Assembly: GCF_036898095.1 (NCBI RefSeq)
Contig: NC_090739.1
Span: 117,484,497-117,548,496, forward strand
Direction of reading: 5' to 3'
DNA length: 64,000 bases
DNA from: Palaemon carinicauda
Lineage: Eukaryota; Arthropoda; Malacostraca; Decapoda; Palaemonidae
Positions 23,868 through 35,600 of the stretch are shown in pieces. The number at the start of each line of letters is the position of its first letter. Positions within the stretch are counted from its first letter, which is position 1. Both the position numbers and the translations under genes were made by a program. The notes under the pieces are model-generated. The model did no database searches. It was not told the DNA's origin and saw only the letters and a list, made by a program, of their open reading frames with translations.

Positions 23868-24078
23868 GGGGCATGGAATTTCTGAGGACAAATGGGAATG
23901 GTTCCAGGTACCCAGTTAGAGGGCGCACAGGTATGATCACCTGGCCACCTATCGGCGATTGCCAAGAATTTTGAATTTCTGCCGTGCACGCGGCGAATCG
24001 GCGGGATTAAGCTATATATACGTAACTACCAGGTAAGTATATCTAAAAATTTATTTGAAAATTTGAAAATACCATTTT
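23868..24078. repeat. Right terminal inverted repeat of element A
   Basis: Inverted copy of 18170-18366, ending ...GGTAAGTATATC and a short AT-rich tail that also matches the internal complementary region. Confidence 0.87.
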
Positions 24079-26239
24079 ATTAATTCATGTTAGTCAATTT
24101 AAAAGAATAAGATATAGAGGATATGATTCTATTGATTAATATTCATGAATCTCTTACTTCAATACTGAGAAGTCTTGAGTATTCTAATATTTTAAAAGCT
24201 ACTCCTTAAGTTTCTTGGAACGTTCCTTATAAATTTTATACAATTTTGTGCATACCAATTGATACCCTAATTTCCATTTTCCAAAGCTAATTTCCATCTA
24301 AGAAAAAAAAAATTATTTTTATCAAACTCCGGAATCAAATCTATTTTGTTTAAATTAGTGTTAATTTAGATCAAATGTTAAAACATTTAAGTAAACTGAA
24401 TCTATTGAATGCATTTTTTCTTGTTTCTATTGATTTTCATTGAAGAATAACTATGAAAAGCTAAATTATTTTTTTTTTTGCCATAATCTCACCTAATAAG
24501 AGTTTTCATATAATCTATTATATGTTTCAGTTTGCTAATCAAAGCGTGTTATTTATCCAAAATCATTAGATGAGTTATTAATAGAATAATATTTTCAGGA
24601 TGCAGTTGTTCGCTTGCTTGAGATTAACAAATGACTGACGGCAGCACTGGACGGCAGATATAATGGCGATGTCTATTAATCACAAGAAAACTTTTGTTCT
24701 ACTGTGCAAGTGGAATTCAAGATTTGTGACTTTAAAAAGAAATACACGCCATAGTTTTTGTATGAGGAGAATTAATAATTTTAAAAATTCTTGTGTAGAT
24801 CTGTTTACAGTAAGGCTCTACGTATCTAATATTGGTTAATTAATCCGTTAAAGTTAGCTGTTAGAATTCAACGGCAAATCTAATAGTTTTCTATATATCC
24901 TAAAATCTATTGCTGCCTATGTCGTATAATTTTCATATTAAATTATACTGATTAAGTCTTAACTATCGTGAACGCTACTGTCAGATTTTTATTTGAAAAT
25001 TTTAACAAAGAACAAAGCGTAAAAGTTAGTTATACTTCCTTTGCTACTTGAAAGGTCACTGAATCACCACTTCAATAACTGTGATCACCATTTTAGTCTT
25101 TTGCAATCTCTTGTCATACTAGAAGCCTCAATATTAAATCTCACTCTCACTTATGTATAGTCATCAATTGAAAAATTTACTTTTGTTATTTTTTCTTATG
25201 TATGTATAAGAATGTTGGTAATACCATGTTTTATCGAGGCTATAGAACAAGGTTATACAATTTTCAGTTGTGTGCTGCTTATTTCAAATTTGATTTGACC
25301 ACAATGCTTGTGTCATAATTTCTATATAGTATTTGAAGTGACAAAAACACTTGATTACTGTAGAGTAGTTGTAAATCAGAAAACATATCGTCTGAAACTT
25401 TTGATGCTAATATTAAATAGCTAGATTTTCATAAACAAATATTGTGGTATTGTTAGGTAAATTTTCTCTTATTTTTACGAAAATGACGTAGAAAATATTT
25501 ACTCATATTACGTGGTATAATGTGTTTTGAAAACGATGTATCATCACAAGTCCAGATATTTTATCTTGACTGTACTTGATATATTTTGTGACTTTAGTTC
25601 AATTGATGGCCAGTTTCTCTGTCAGGTGAGGTTCTACTTGGTGAAGATATTGTTTTTTCTTTTTATACAGTGACGTCTTTTCTTCATTGTATTCTTATGA
25701 TGCCGTGCTCTTGTTGGCACCTATAGATAGTGGAATAAGGCTGATAGATTGGAAAGCTAATGAACAATTCTGGGTTTTTTACCCTGTGTTTTAGCTTATG
25801 CTACGATTAAGGTTATGTTTCTATCCTTACTTTCCATTAGGCCTACCTATTCTGTAAATAGTTGTTGGTCATTAAGCTTTGTCTTTAATTACAACATATC
25901 TTATGCACCTTGATGACATAGAACCTATGAAGATTGTTATGGGGTTTCGAAGTTCTCTGCGTAGAAGCTGGTTTTTTTTTTTTTTTTTTTTTTTTTTGTG
26001 CGTGTGATTAACCAGGTTTCAGCAAGAGCAATTTAGTCCCACTTTTCCTGCTCTGTTTGACGTGACAACCATTCATGATGTTGAACAAGCCAGAAAATTG
26101 CACTTGATATACATTGTTTGGTTAGATTATAATTCTTATGTTAATTGGCTGGCACAGTGATGAATTTTGCTAACTTATCGTATTTATGATGGTTGTAACT
26201 GAAGGCTTCTTGTTGGTCTCCTCTTTAAATATATACATA
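24079..26239. other. Unassigned AT-rich stretch
   Basis: About 2.2 kb with no supported gene or repeat apart from a 26-base poly(T) at 25972-25997. It could be intronic or intergenic. Confidence 0.5.
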
Positions 26240-26672
26240 CATATACCAAAGGCACTTCCCCAAATTTTGGGGGGTAGCCGACATCAACAATGAAACAAAA
26301 CAAAAAGGGGACCTCTACTCTCTACGTTCCTCCAGCCTAACCAGGGACTCAGCCGAGTTCAGCTGGTACTGCTAGGGTGCCACAGCCCAACCTCCCACAT
26401 TATCCACCACAGATGAAGCTTCATAATGCTGAATCTCCTACTGCTGCTACCTCCGTGGTCATCTAGGGCACCGGAGGAAGCAGCAGGGCCTACCGGAACT
26501 GCGTCACAAGCACTCGCCATTCATTCTTATTCCTAGCACGCTCTCTTGCCTCTCTCACATCTATCCTCCTATCACCCAGAGCTTTCTTCACACCATCCAT
26601 CCACCCAAACCTTGGCCTTCCTCTTGTACTTCTCCCATCAACTCTTGCATTCATCACCTTCTTTAGCAGACA
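26240..26672 (-). mobile_element. LINE 3' end: RT C-terminal tail plus 3' UTR
   Basis: On the minus strand, about 26670 to 26488 is open and reads LLKKVMNARVDG, then RGRPRFGWMDGVKKAL and REARERARNKNEWR, ending at TAG. The GRPRxxWxDGV and Rxxx(N)EW pattern is the usual C-terminal tail of several LINE reverse transcriptases (RTE and L2-like groups). From 26487 to about 26240 is the 3' UTR, including the TTCCCCAAATTTTGGGGGG palindrome at about 26256-26274, and it ends at a short TATATACATACATATA run. The rest of the element is missing, as expected for a 5'-truncated insertion. The short coding piece has no stop, so this copy may be fairly young. Confidence 0.75.
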
Positions 26673-28602
26673 TTAGTTAAAATCATTTTGCTCATATATT
26701 TACTGGAGGAAATTATTGAGAGCAAATTTTAATTTAGATTATTTATAGATATCTGGAGAATTAAATGGCTTGATCAAATCAATAGCAACCAATAACGAGT
26801 TCTTAATAATGGTAATGATTTCTCTTGCTGGTTTTCAGGGATATTCACCCTATGGACCTCAGTATGACTATGATTTTCTTCTTCAGGACTCTTGTTATGA
26901 GTTGTGAATTTTTTTAAGAAAATTATGCAAAGGGTTATAATCTTCCCACATCAATTCAAAATATTTCCCTGCATACTTAGGATTGCAAATTTGTACAAGG
27001 TATTCAACGTTTCAGGTTTATGCCTAACTTTAGGAAATTTTTAGACCACTCCAGCTGACAGTTTTGAAAGGGCCAGTTTGGTTTCAAGAGATTATAGATT
27101 ATTTCTTGGCTTGTGTTTGTGGGGGGGGGGATACGACCTGGTTTAAAGTATATCTCCTTAAAGGAAATTCAAGTATCCTGTGTGCTTATTGTTTGGTTTG
27201 TTGAGTTACTTTGGGCATTCCTTGCTCTATAGAGTTATTTGTGAGAAATCCTTGTTTAAAATTTTTTTTTTCAGATAATTTTTTTTTTCAGGTCACTTCT
27301 GGGTAAAAAGGGCTTTCTTTAGTATTCTCGCTTTTGGGGCACTTTCTGTTTAAAAATGTCTTACAAAGTTCCCTTAATTTAGGAATTTTCTCTGGCCAAA
27401 CATTGGCTATTGAGTAATGTCTTCATTTCCGAAGCTTTGATGATTATTCTCCCCAGTTCTGATTTGCTTAAAATTTCTTTTGTAGCACTCCTTGATCTGT
27501 GGAGTTATTTGAGGAACTCCTTAGCCATGCATTGTGGAGAAATTCAGGCTTCAAGTGTTTTTGTTTTAGATTATTTGGGATACTAATTAGTCTATGTAGT
27601 AATATTGGAATCCTTTATCTGTAGAGTTATTTAAGGCGTTTCTTGATTTAGCTGGGTATCTAGGGCATCTATTTCATTCACCAGTTTTGAATATTCCCTC
27701 ATTTGCGGAAATTTTCTTTACCACACACTGGTTTATTTAGGCTATCACTTTGTCTATGGAGTTATTTGGGGCTGCTTCTTCTGTCCATTCAGTTGTTCAT
27801 AAGCTTTTTTTATCTTAGAAGTAATTTTGGATACTTTTGTCTTTAGTGTCATTTAGAACACTTCTAGGGGGTTGTCTTAGATGCTCATTGGATGATGAAG
27901 TGATCTATAAGTTATTTAGAGCACTATATTGCATATGGAATTATTTAGAGCAATTGTTTTGTGCATGGAGTAATCTTCTTCATTAGATTGACTATTTCAT
28001 GTCACTCACTGTTTCCTTGTTTCTATTCAAGTAATTCCTTGTTTCGTCTTTTTTTCAATCTTGTTTCGAAGAGTTCCAGTTTTCTTGCCAATCTTTAAGC
28101 TCCAAAGTTATGTAATTGGTGGATTTAAGATTTATGTATATCTCTAATAATTTTGCTTTTATCTTTTGGGGGATATTTAAAAGATAACTTCTGTGTCAAT
28201 GGAATTCAAGGTATGTTCCTCACATGTAGCACCCCAAGTTTTTCTTCCTAAGCTATATGCCAAACTATCATAAAACTGGCGAGATATTTACTTTATCCCA
28301 TTTTATTTTTTATATGAAAATATTAAAAGCATCATATTCTATAATTTCTTGTATATTTGCTAAGGAAAATTCGTGTACAATAACGAACTTTTGCTTTCCT
28401 TTTATTGAAAATATTGTATTTCCCTTTTACTATAATGTTTTTTTTAAAGATGAAAACAAACTAAAATTCTTACTTTGATCTGAAAGTTAGAGATAAAAAT
28501 AAGTATGGTATCTTGTATTTCTTATTCTTTAATCACCGGTCAAATCTCGTCCAAATAATAATCCATTCTCCTTTTGACCATTTGTATTACTTTGCACAAG
28601 TT

Positions 28603-28604
<2 letters not shown>
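26673..28604. other. Unassigned T-rich stretch with a degenerate repeated motif
   Basis: No gene. Between about 27190 and 27990 the motif GGAGTTATTTGGGGC recurs in altered forms (near 27228, 27499, 27621, 27756 and 27927) at irregular spacing. A run of nine or more Gs lies near 27120. A 73-codon frame at 28257-28478 is AT-rich and unremarkable. Confidence 0.5.

Positions 28605-28684
<80 letters not shown>
28605..28684. repeat. (TC)n microsatellite
   Basis: About 80 bases of TC followed by a short (AC)n. Confidence 0.99.
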
Positions 28685-28690
<6 letters not shown>

Positions 28691-28911
28691 TTTCAATTTT
28701 CGAGTAATTAGGAACTTGGAGTGACAGAAGTAATGGAGATGCTACCTAATGTAACTAAATAGATTAAATAATGAAAGGAGGTGATGAAGGATAGGTCAGT
28801 GAGCGTCCATAGATCAAGATTGCCATGAAACATCGGTTGTGAAGAAAAAAAGGTGATAAGATTCAAGTTATTAAAAGGTTAGATATAAAATAAAATAATC
28901 ATATCGGTAGG

Positions 28912-29190
28912 GGCGTAGTGCCATCAGTGTACCTGTGGTGTTCCATTGTAGGCATTGCTTAATGCTCTTTGCAACTCTCCTTCTGACCTTAACTGCATTT
29001 GCTTTATACCCTTTTACAATAACCCCCTTCCCGCTTCCTTTCTTCCATTTTGTTGTTCAGTTTCTTATCTCCTACTACAGTGCAACTGCCGGGGCATCCC
29101 CCAGTTGCAGTTAGGTACGGAATGGCCTCACAAGCCCAGCGATGAGTTTTATAGCCAAAAATCTAAATCAAATCCGATCCTGAATATATT
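28912..29190 (+). mobile_element. SINE-like repeat, family 2
   Basis: Aligns with 32335-32640 and more weakly with 14570-14790. Shared blocks include GTAGGCATTGCTTAATGCTC, a CCTTTTAC...CCTTCC pyrimidine-rich middle, GTGCAACTGC, and GGCCTCACAAGCCCAGC near the 3' end, followed by TCTAAATCAAATCCGATCC. The frame covering it (28955-29308) is not a gene. Confidence 0.72.
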
Positions 29191-29901
29191 ACGTACTATG
29201 CATGATCGGCAGTGTAACAGAATGTGGATGACTGAAATGATAAGATATCGTATATTGATTAATGGAAGTATGAAATATAGAATATGTAAGTATATGAGAA
29301 ATAAATAATATGTCATGAGTTATTAGTCTAATGAAGTCGACTTCAGCTCATTAGATATTTTTGAATTAAAATGCAGTAGAAGTAAATATTAGTAATATTA
29401 AAGCTTATAAGTTCAGGTTGATATGGATTTAACGAAAGCAAGTATTTTCTATGTAGTGTTCTTAATGTTTTGGTAAATATAAATAACCTATGGCATATCA
29501 ACTCTTAAAGCTTCATTTATTTATGAATCACTAAGTGTAGACCCAGGGCATAAAATGAATGAATCTAAATGGTGTGACTGTTGACTGATATTAGAAAAGA
29601 TCTTTCATTAATTGGGAATTTTAGAAGGCGACCTCAACAAGCAGCTGATTACTGATAAACTTCTCCAGTGAATTGCATAGTTAGATGAAAAGTTTAATTT
29701 CTTGGGTTAATAAAATGTTTGTGTAAAGGGTTTCTGTGTAGATAAAGGGAGGGAGAAGAGTTTAGAATCATGTGGTTGTGTAGCCAAAAGTAAATTTGTG
29801 ATTGTATAAAATAGATGGGATATAAACTAAATAGAATTCAATGGCCACCCCAATCTAAGGACATTCCCTTAATTTACTAGTACTTTAAGCAATTTAGTAA
29901 T

Positions 29902-29902
<1 letters not shown>

Positions 29903-29986
<84 letters not shown>
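29903..29986. repeat. (CT)n microsatellite
   Basis: About 84 bases of CT. Confidence 0.99.
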
Positions 29987-29989
<3 letters not shown>

Positions 29990-32334
29990 TGCTACATGAA
30001 TATACCTTGAAGAATGTGCTAATTGTTAAAATTAAAGATTTTAAACATATTTTCAAATATTGTTGAATCATGAAGAAATTCTCTTTTATTTTAACCTGAT
30101 GCTCCCCTGCAGTTTCAGATCTCTCGCTCCCCATCCTTGATCCTTCCTTTATCCCAAAATTTGGAAATGTTTAAAAAACCAAAGACTCGCCTCAAATGTC
30201 TGATGAGTCTCCCGTTGCCCCCCTCCTCTTTGAGCATCAGCATTTGCCAATTTGTTCCTCGCCACAAAAAGGCTAAAGAGTCCATGAGGTAGATCCAGAT
30301 CCTAACTAGGTTAGCCACTTGTTCTTTTAGACTGTTATTTTATTCCCCATGTACAGAACTCCTTAGAGTTGTATATTAATGTCATAGCTTGAGTATATTG
30401 TACTTGTCAAAGGCTGACAGTCTGTACTGGTAAACATGTTGGACTTTAGTCTGCTTGTTGATGCAGCTGTTTTGTCTGTGAAAGTTTTATCTTACAACTA
30501 AAGTCGTAAAAAATAATGGCTGTGTTATGTCATTATTAGCTTGCTCAAAAGCCTCAAATTATTTAAATTTGTAATGGTTTATCTGATTTTAGAATTTGGT
30601 AAAAATTGTCTTATTCAAATCAAATATTTCAGAATCTTTATGAAGCTTGCATTGTAGAAGGTTAAAATGTCAAATGTACAGGTTTAGATACTATAATTTT
30701 CATTTCTAGCAAAGCTGTATGCACTTGTGTCAATGACAAAAACATCAAATATGTTATGAACTGTGTAATATAAGTAGTGGAAAGTATCTAATGTAAATGG
30801 ATTGTGATTCAATACGCTTCAGACATGTTTATGCTCTTTTTGAAGTTAATATGTAATGGATGGTAACTGTTTTTTCGGAATTTTTCATTAAAAATTCAAG
30901 TTCGAGTATAACCATATTACTATATTAAAGGTTAATGATAAGTTTACTTAACTTAAGTGCTTCAAGGAATTTGTTTAAGAGGGTCATTTTCAAGTCTTGC
31001 ATTTCAGAGCCTTTTATTATGGCGAGATACCTGGGATCTCTGAAAAGGTGCACAGCTCGGTTCATAAATTCCATTTTGTTTCTTGTCTCGTGTCGTTTGT
31101 GCCCTTGACATAAAGGAGGGATAAATAACACTTTGATCATTTTTAGATAGATTGTGTAATAAGTTTTTGAATATGTTGTCGTTGACGAGAAAGCTGTCCA
31201 GGTGTGTGTTTGCGAGTGTTTGTATTGTTTAAAGAGTGGGGAGACTGATTTGGTATAAAGATTAGGTTTGTAAATCGTTGACAAAGAATTTTGTCAGGTT
31301 TGTGTGTTTTAAGAATGATTTTTTTTTTTTTGGGGGGGGGGTGGGGGGTGGGGGAGGTTGGGGGTTGGATTCATGGCAAGGATTTTTTTTTATTTCCTTA
31401 CATTGGTCAAGGTATGAAAGTTCCATTTCCATAAAATTGCTTCGTTTGCATATCTTCATTACATGTGTTATAAAGATGCATGAGTTCTGGGTAGTTTTCA
31501 TGGTTAATGCAATACTGATGTGCAGAAATAGTCCTGTCTTTAAACAGTATCATTCCTTGAGGAAAATTCATAACATTGTAAGAGACTTATTAGGTTTATA
31601 ACGATTGCAAAATTTTCAATAATTAGAGTATCGTTAATGCCCTAAATATAAATTATTCATAATCCGCTTTACTTCTTTTATAAATCCCCTAATTAATTTT
31701 ATTGTTAGATATCTTGTCAATGTATTGATACTGTAAGATTATTAGATTATACACTGAATCGTGGGTAGGTTCATACCCAATATTTTTTTGTGTAGCGAGT
31801 TTTTGTTCGTCTTTTAGATTGCCTGACATTTTGTCCCGTTTTTTTTTTAATTCATTAGATAACTTTTATCAACTTATCCTATATGCAACTGGCGTCAACT
31901 TTGATTATTGCTGTAATGATTAAAAGACTTCCCACTCACATCATGGATAGTTGTGAGAAATTTACAGATTGCTTTATTGAAGGATTGTAAGATAAAAAAA
32001 AAATTACAGTACAATATTAAATGTTATGTCTTTCAATGCCTTAAGGGTTTAATCTTGCCAAAAACAAAGTACCCACTACTGACCTTGTAATTATTTATTT
32101 CTGTGCTCACACCCTTTTATATAGTTGCTTGCCCTTAAGAGATTACAAGAACTCAAGCTTGAGTATTTTTAGTATTAAAATGAGAAATATAAGATTAGAT
32201 TAAAATTAACTGATGGAGCCGCAAAAGTAATAAAAATTAAGTATACGAAATTGGATATTGCATAACCTAGCCACCTTAATGTTACTTTTATGTTCCACGA
32301 CGCAATGAAATAGGGCAACTCACACCTCACCGTC
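29987..32334. other. Unassigned stretch with a G-rich tract
   Basis: No supported gene. A 119-codon minus-strand frame (31284-30925) has a mixed, charged C-terminal half (EFMNRAVHLFRDPRYLAII). It could be a terminal exon, but its length is not beyond chance and I recognise no family. At 31332-31364 the plus strand has four G-runs (9, 6, 5 and 5) separated by 1, 1 and 5 bases, a strong G-quadruplex pattern preceded by poly(T). Confidence 0.45.
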
Positions 32335-32640
32335 TCTTCTCTATCTCTCAGAAACTAGAATAGTTTAGTGTTATCAGAGCACCTCACAGGATTCTCTGTA
32401 GGCTTTACTTAATGGTCTTGGCAATGTTCCTTCAACCCCTATTGTAGCTGCACTAGCTTTCTAGCCTTCAACTTTACCTCCTTTCCTGCCTCATTCTTCC
32501 GTCTTCCCTCCAAGCTCTTATAACTTTTACTTCCAAGTGCATCCCCCCCCCATTGCACTGTGGTGTTGAATAGCCTCACAGGCCCAAACGCCGGACTATA
32601 TCCCTAAATTTAATCCAATCTGCCTTTTAAAAACTCGCCA
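32335..32640 (+). mobile_element. SINE-like repeat, family 2
   Basis: Second well-aligned copy of the family at 28912-29190: GTAGGCTTTACTTAATGGTC, TTGTAGCTGCACTAGC, TTTACCTCCTTTCCTGCC, GTGCATCCCC, GCCTCACAGGCCCAAACGCC and CCTAAATTTAATCCAATC appear in order. Diverged; edges approximate. Confidence 0.72.
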
Positions 32641-35600
32641 ATGGCAGGTTCCCCATAGGAGAAGGTTTTTTCTGACTAGTCAAGATATCAACTGCATTTT
32701 ACACTACATGTTTTCTCATTTATCGCATATCGGTATAGCAATAGGATTTAAAACCCAGTAAATTTTCATCCTTGATATCAGTGTCTGATTTAATTGTGAT
32801 GAGGATCTGCAAATACTGAATATTGGGACTTAGTGCTATGAAAATTTTAAGAATTCCACAGCAAGGAATGAGTGATTGTCGTGCTAGTATTGAGTGATTG
32901 GTTCGAGTTTCTTATATAGATGTTAGGTCGTTCTTTTGTTTAATTCTTTTCAAGAGTATGTCGTAAGGTGGACAAGGGAAGTCAGATTTTATTTTAATCA
33001 GTTTACCTAAAGAAGTCAGACAGGAAGGATTTGAGTTACAGTTTTTTGTAGAGGAGTACGAGTTAGGATTGTATTTTTTTTTCATAAAGAATTATGGAGA
33101 GTTTTGCATTGTAATTTACCTACCATAGTTTCTGAACAAATTTTATTTAACTATGTGAAAAGGTGTAACATATCCTTAATCCAATTAGCAAGTACAACAC
33201 TCAGTAAGTCAGCCAATTGGCAAGCTTCAAACTCGACTTACTTAAAAAGAAAATAACAATAATAAATAGATAAAAAAGGGATTTTTCAAGAGTAGAATCA
33301 TCATGTTTAGTAAGTGTAGAACATAAACAAAATTTGGTATTTTAAGTTTTTGAAATAGCCCTTCTTATATTCTTATTAATATATTAGGTTGCAAAATCAC
33401 TTGAAGTTTTAGTATATGCCTGAATATTATAGATATTCTGACATAACTTTGTACCTAACTTAGAAATTGAGTTTTTTATATGAATTTCTATAAAGGTATT
33501 CTTTAAAGATAGTTATTTTCTCGAATTTAAATATTTGAGGTACTAATTATGTGATTTTCTGAACTATCTAAGAGGAAAATTTCAGTCTCCATAAAGTCAC
33601 CCATATGTAATTGATAGAAGAATAAATTTTTTCTTTTTGCACAGAGAAATATAAGCTTGATGCTTCACTCTTTATAAGTGTATATTTTCCTGATAATAAT
33701 TAACTTTTATACAAGTTATTATTCAGGGTCCTGTGTTTCTATTACGAACACGATTCTGGTTTTTTAGTCTGAATTAAAACCCGCAATGATTTCATCATTA
33801 TTAAATGTTATATAGTAAGTGAATTGATGACTTTTATAGATAAGTATTTGATTATTTGAAGATATATTTTTGTTCAAGCACCTTACATTAAAAGGTATTT
33901 GGGGGTTCAGAGTTGTTTGTGTTCCGAACAATAGTAAAATCATATAGCTCATTTAATATTCGTTTATCTTGTTCTAGTTTTCACCAGAGAATGGCGTTTC
34001 CACAAACGTGATCTCTCATGAGTCTGAGCTTATTTTGGTAACTTTAAAAAGGCATTCTAAACTTCATTTCAGGTTGGGTAATATAGAGTCTGTTAATAAC
34101 AAAAATCTGGGAAATGTCAAATTATCATAACAGCTTGATCATAACTATATTGACCGTAATTTGTAGTGATATACTAAGTTACACAGGACCTGCGTAAAAT
34201 ACATAAGAAATTATAAAGGATCGTCTCCTTTGATTATTGCCTGGAGATACGTTATTCAGGGAATATGTGCTCGGGATAGTATAGTAAGGAATTGTAAGCA
34301 AAGAATAGTGTAGGAGGAGATTATAAGACAGGGAGAGTAACGTAGATGATTATAAGATGATCATATATTATAAGCTTATATACTGAGGGTAGTATACTGC
34401 AATAAGGAAATATAAGCTAAAGATAGTATATTGAAGGTGAGGATAGTATCTGGTGGGGTTGACTTTATTTAATTCTATAGGTGTGTAAGACAGAAGCTTA
34501 TTTCTCAGAGTACTGTATATGTTTTAGGTATTAGTTTTAAGCTAAAGCTTGTCATTCGGAGTTATGTCAACTTTGAATTAAAACTTAATCTACCTCAAAC
34601 TGCAGGTAAATATTCAATTAGAATCGTGTTTTATAACTGTGTGTCTGCATGTTAAACGAAAGCCATTTCCATAGGGTTATGTTTTAAAGAATTGTGTCGT
34701 TAGCTAAGTGTTTTGGGCTAAACTCGCTTTCCAGGTTTTTCTTGGGGTTTGCATTTGGGAACTTTATTACACAGCTAAAGTGGTTCAGGTGTCCACGTGT
34801 AAGGTGAATGCGTACTTCGGTCCGATCTGACTGTCTGCTGGGGGAAGTAGCAAGGATGGTCAGGGCAGTAGCCTTGCACGTCTCTTCTCTTTTACCTGAC
34901 TCAATCATGTGCATTAAATGGGGCGAGACAGGGAGGCAACTTGGCATTTGTGAATCTTGTCTGCTTTTGAGTGAGCTTCAGGTGTCTGTAGTAATGGATC
35001 GTTCTGAAATTGCACAAAGGCCTGAACATGACTTTTATTTATTTTATATTTTCACTTTGTTTTTCAATCTAGATTTTCACATTGTTTTCCAATCTAGATA
35101 TATTAATGATCTTTTTTCGTATTTAAGTGTATAATTTCATGTTTCATTAAAAAAAAAATTAACGTAACACTATAATTGCTGGAATCTGCCTATAGTAATG
35201 TAAATAATGACATGTCTTTTACCATTTAACTTCAGGAAAGCTCTAAACTATTCCTGAAATCTTTAAATTGCAATCCTATTATTATTGTTTGTAAAATTAT
35301 TAATAGAAAAAAAAACAGAAAACAAAAAAAGAAGGAAAAGGAAAGCATTCAAGGGCCTAGTAACATTGCCTCCTCAGAAGAAAACTTTGCATTCAAGTTT
35401 CTGGTTACTAGGTGGGACAGGGGATGGCCTTGGTGGGCTTTCCTTTTCCTTCTTTTTTTTTATTAATAATTTTATGTTTCTATTAGAGAAAGCACTACTT
35501 ACTTACACAATCATGAAATATGCAACCCAAAATGCTGAGCTTTAAACACACCTGGCCTGATAACAAAGAAAACGAAACGTTTTGTCATACTGTACACCAA

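Larger units (their letters stand above)
18170..24078 (+). mobile_element. DIRS-like retrotransposon A (degenerate)
   Basis: A 5.9-kb element bounded by inverted termini: 18170-18366 matches the reverse complement of about 23868-24078, with blocks such as GTAGTTAC, CGCCGATTCG and GGCAGAAATTC shared. An internal region at about 23735-23840 is complementary to both ends. Between them, in order on the plus strand, lie a gag-like region, RT, RNase H and a tyrosine recombinase, which is the DIRS layout. DIRS elements use the recombinase in place of an integrase, probably through a circular intermediate. All domains carry stops or frameshifts, so the copy is inactive. It resembles element B in gag, RNase H and recombinase but has different termini, so the two are related subfamilies. 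Confidence 0.88.

Noticed and set aside
30925..31284. Host gene terminal exon on the minus strand
   Set aside because: 119 open codons are not beyond chance in this much sequence; no family match and only a weak acceptor-like site.
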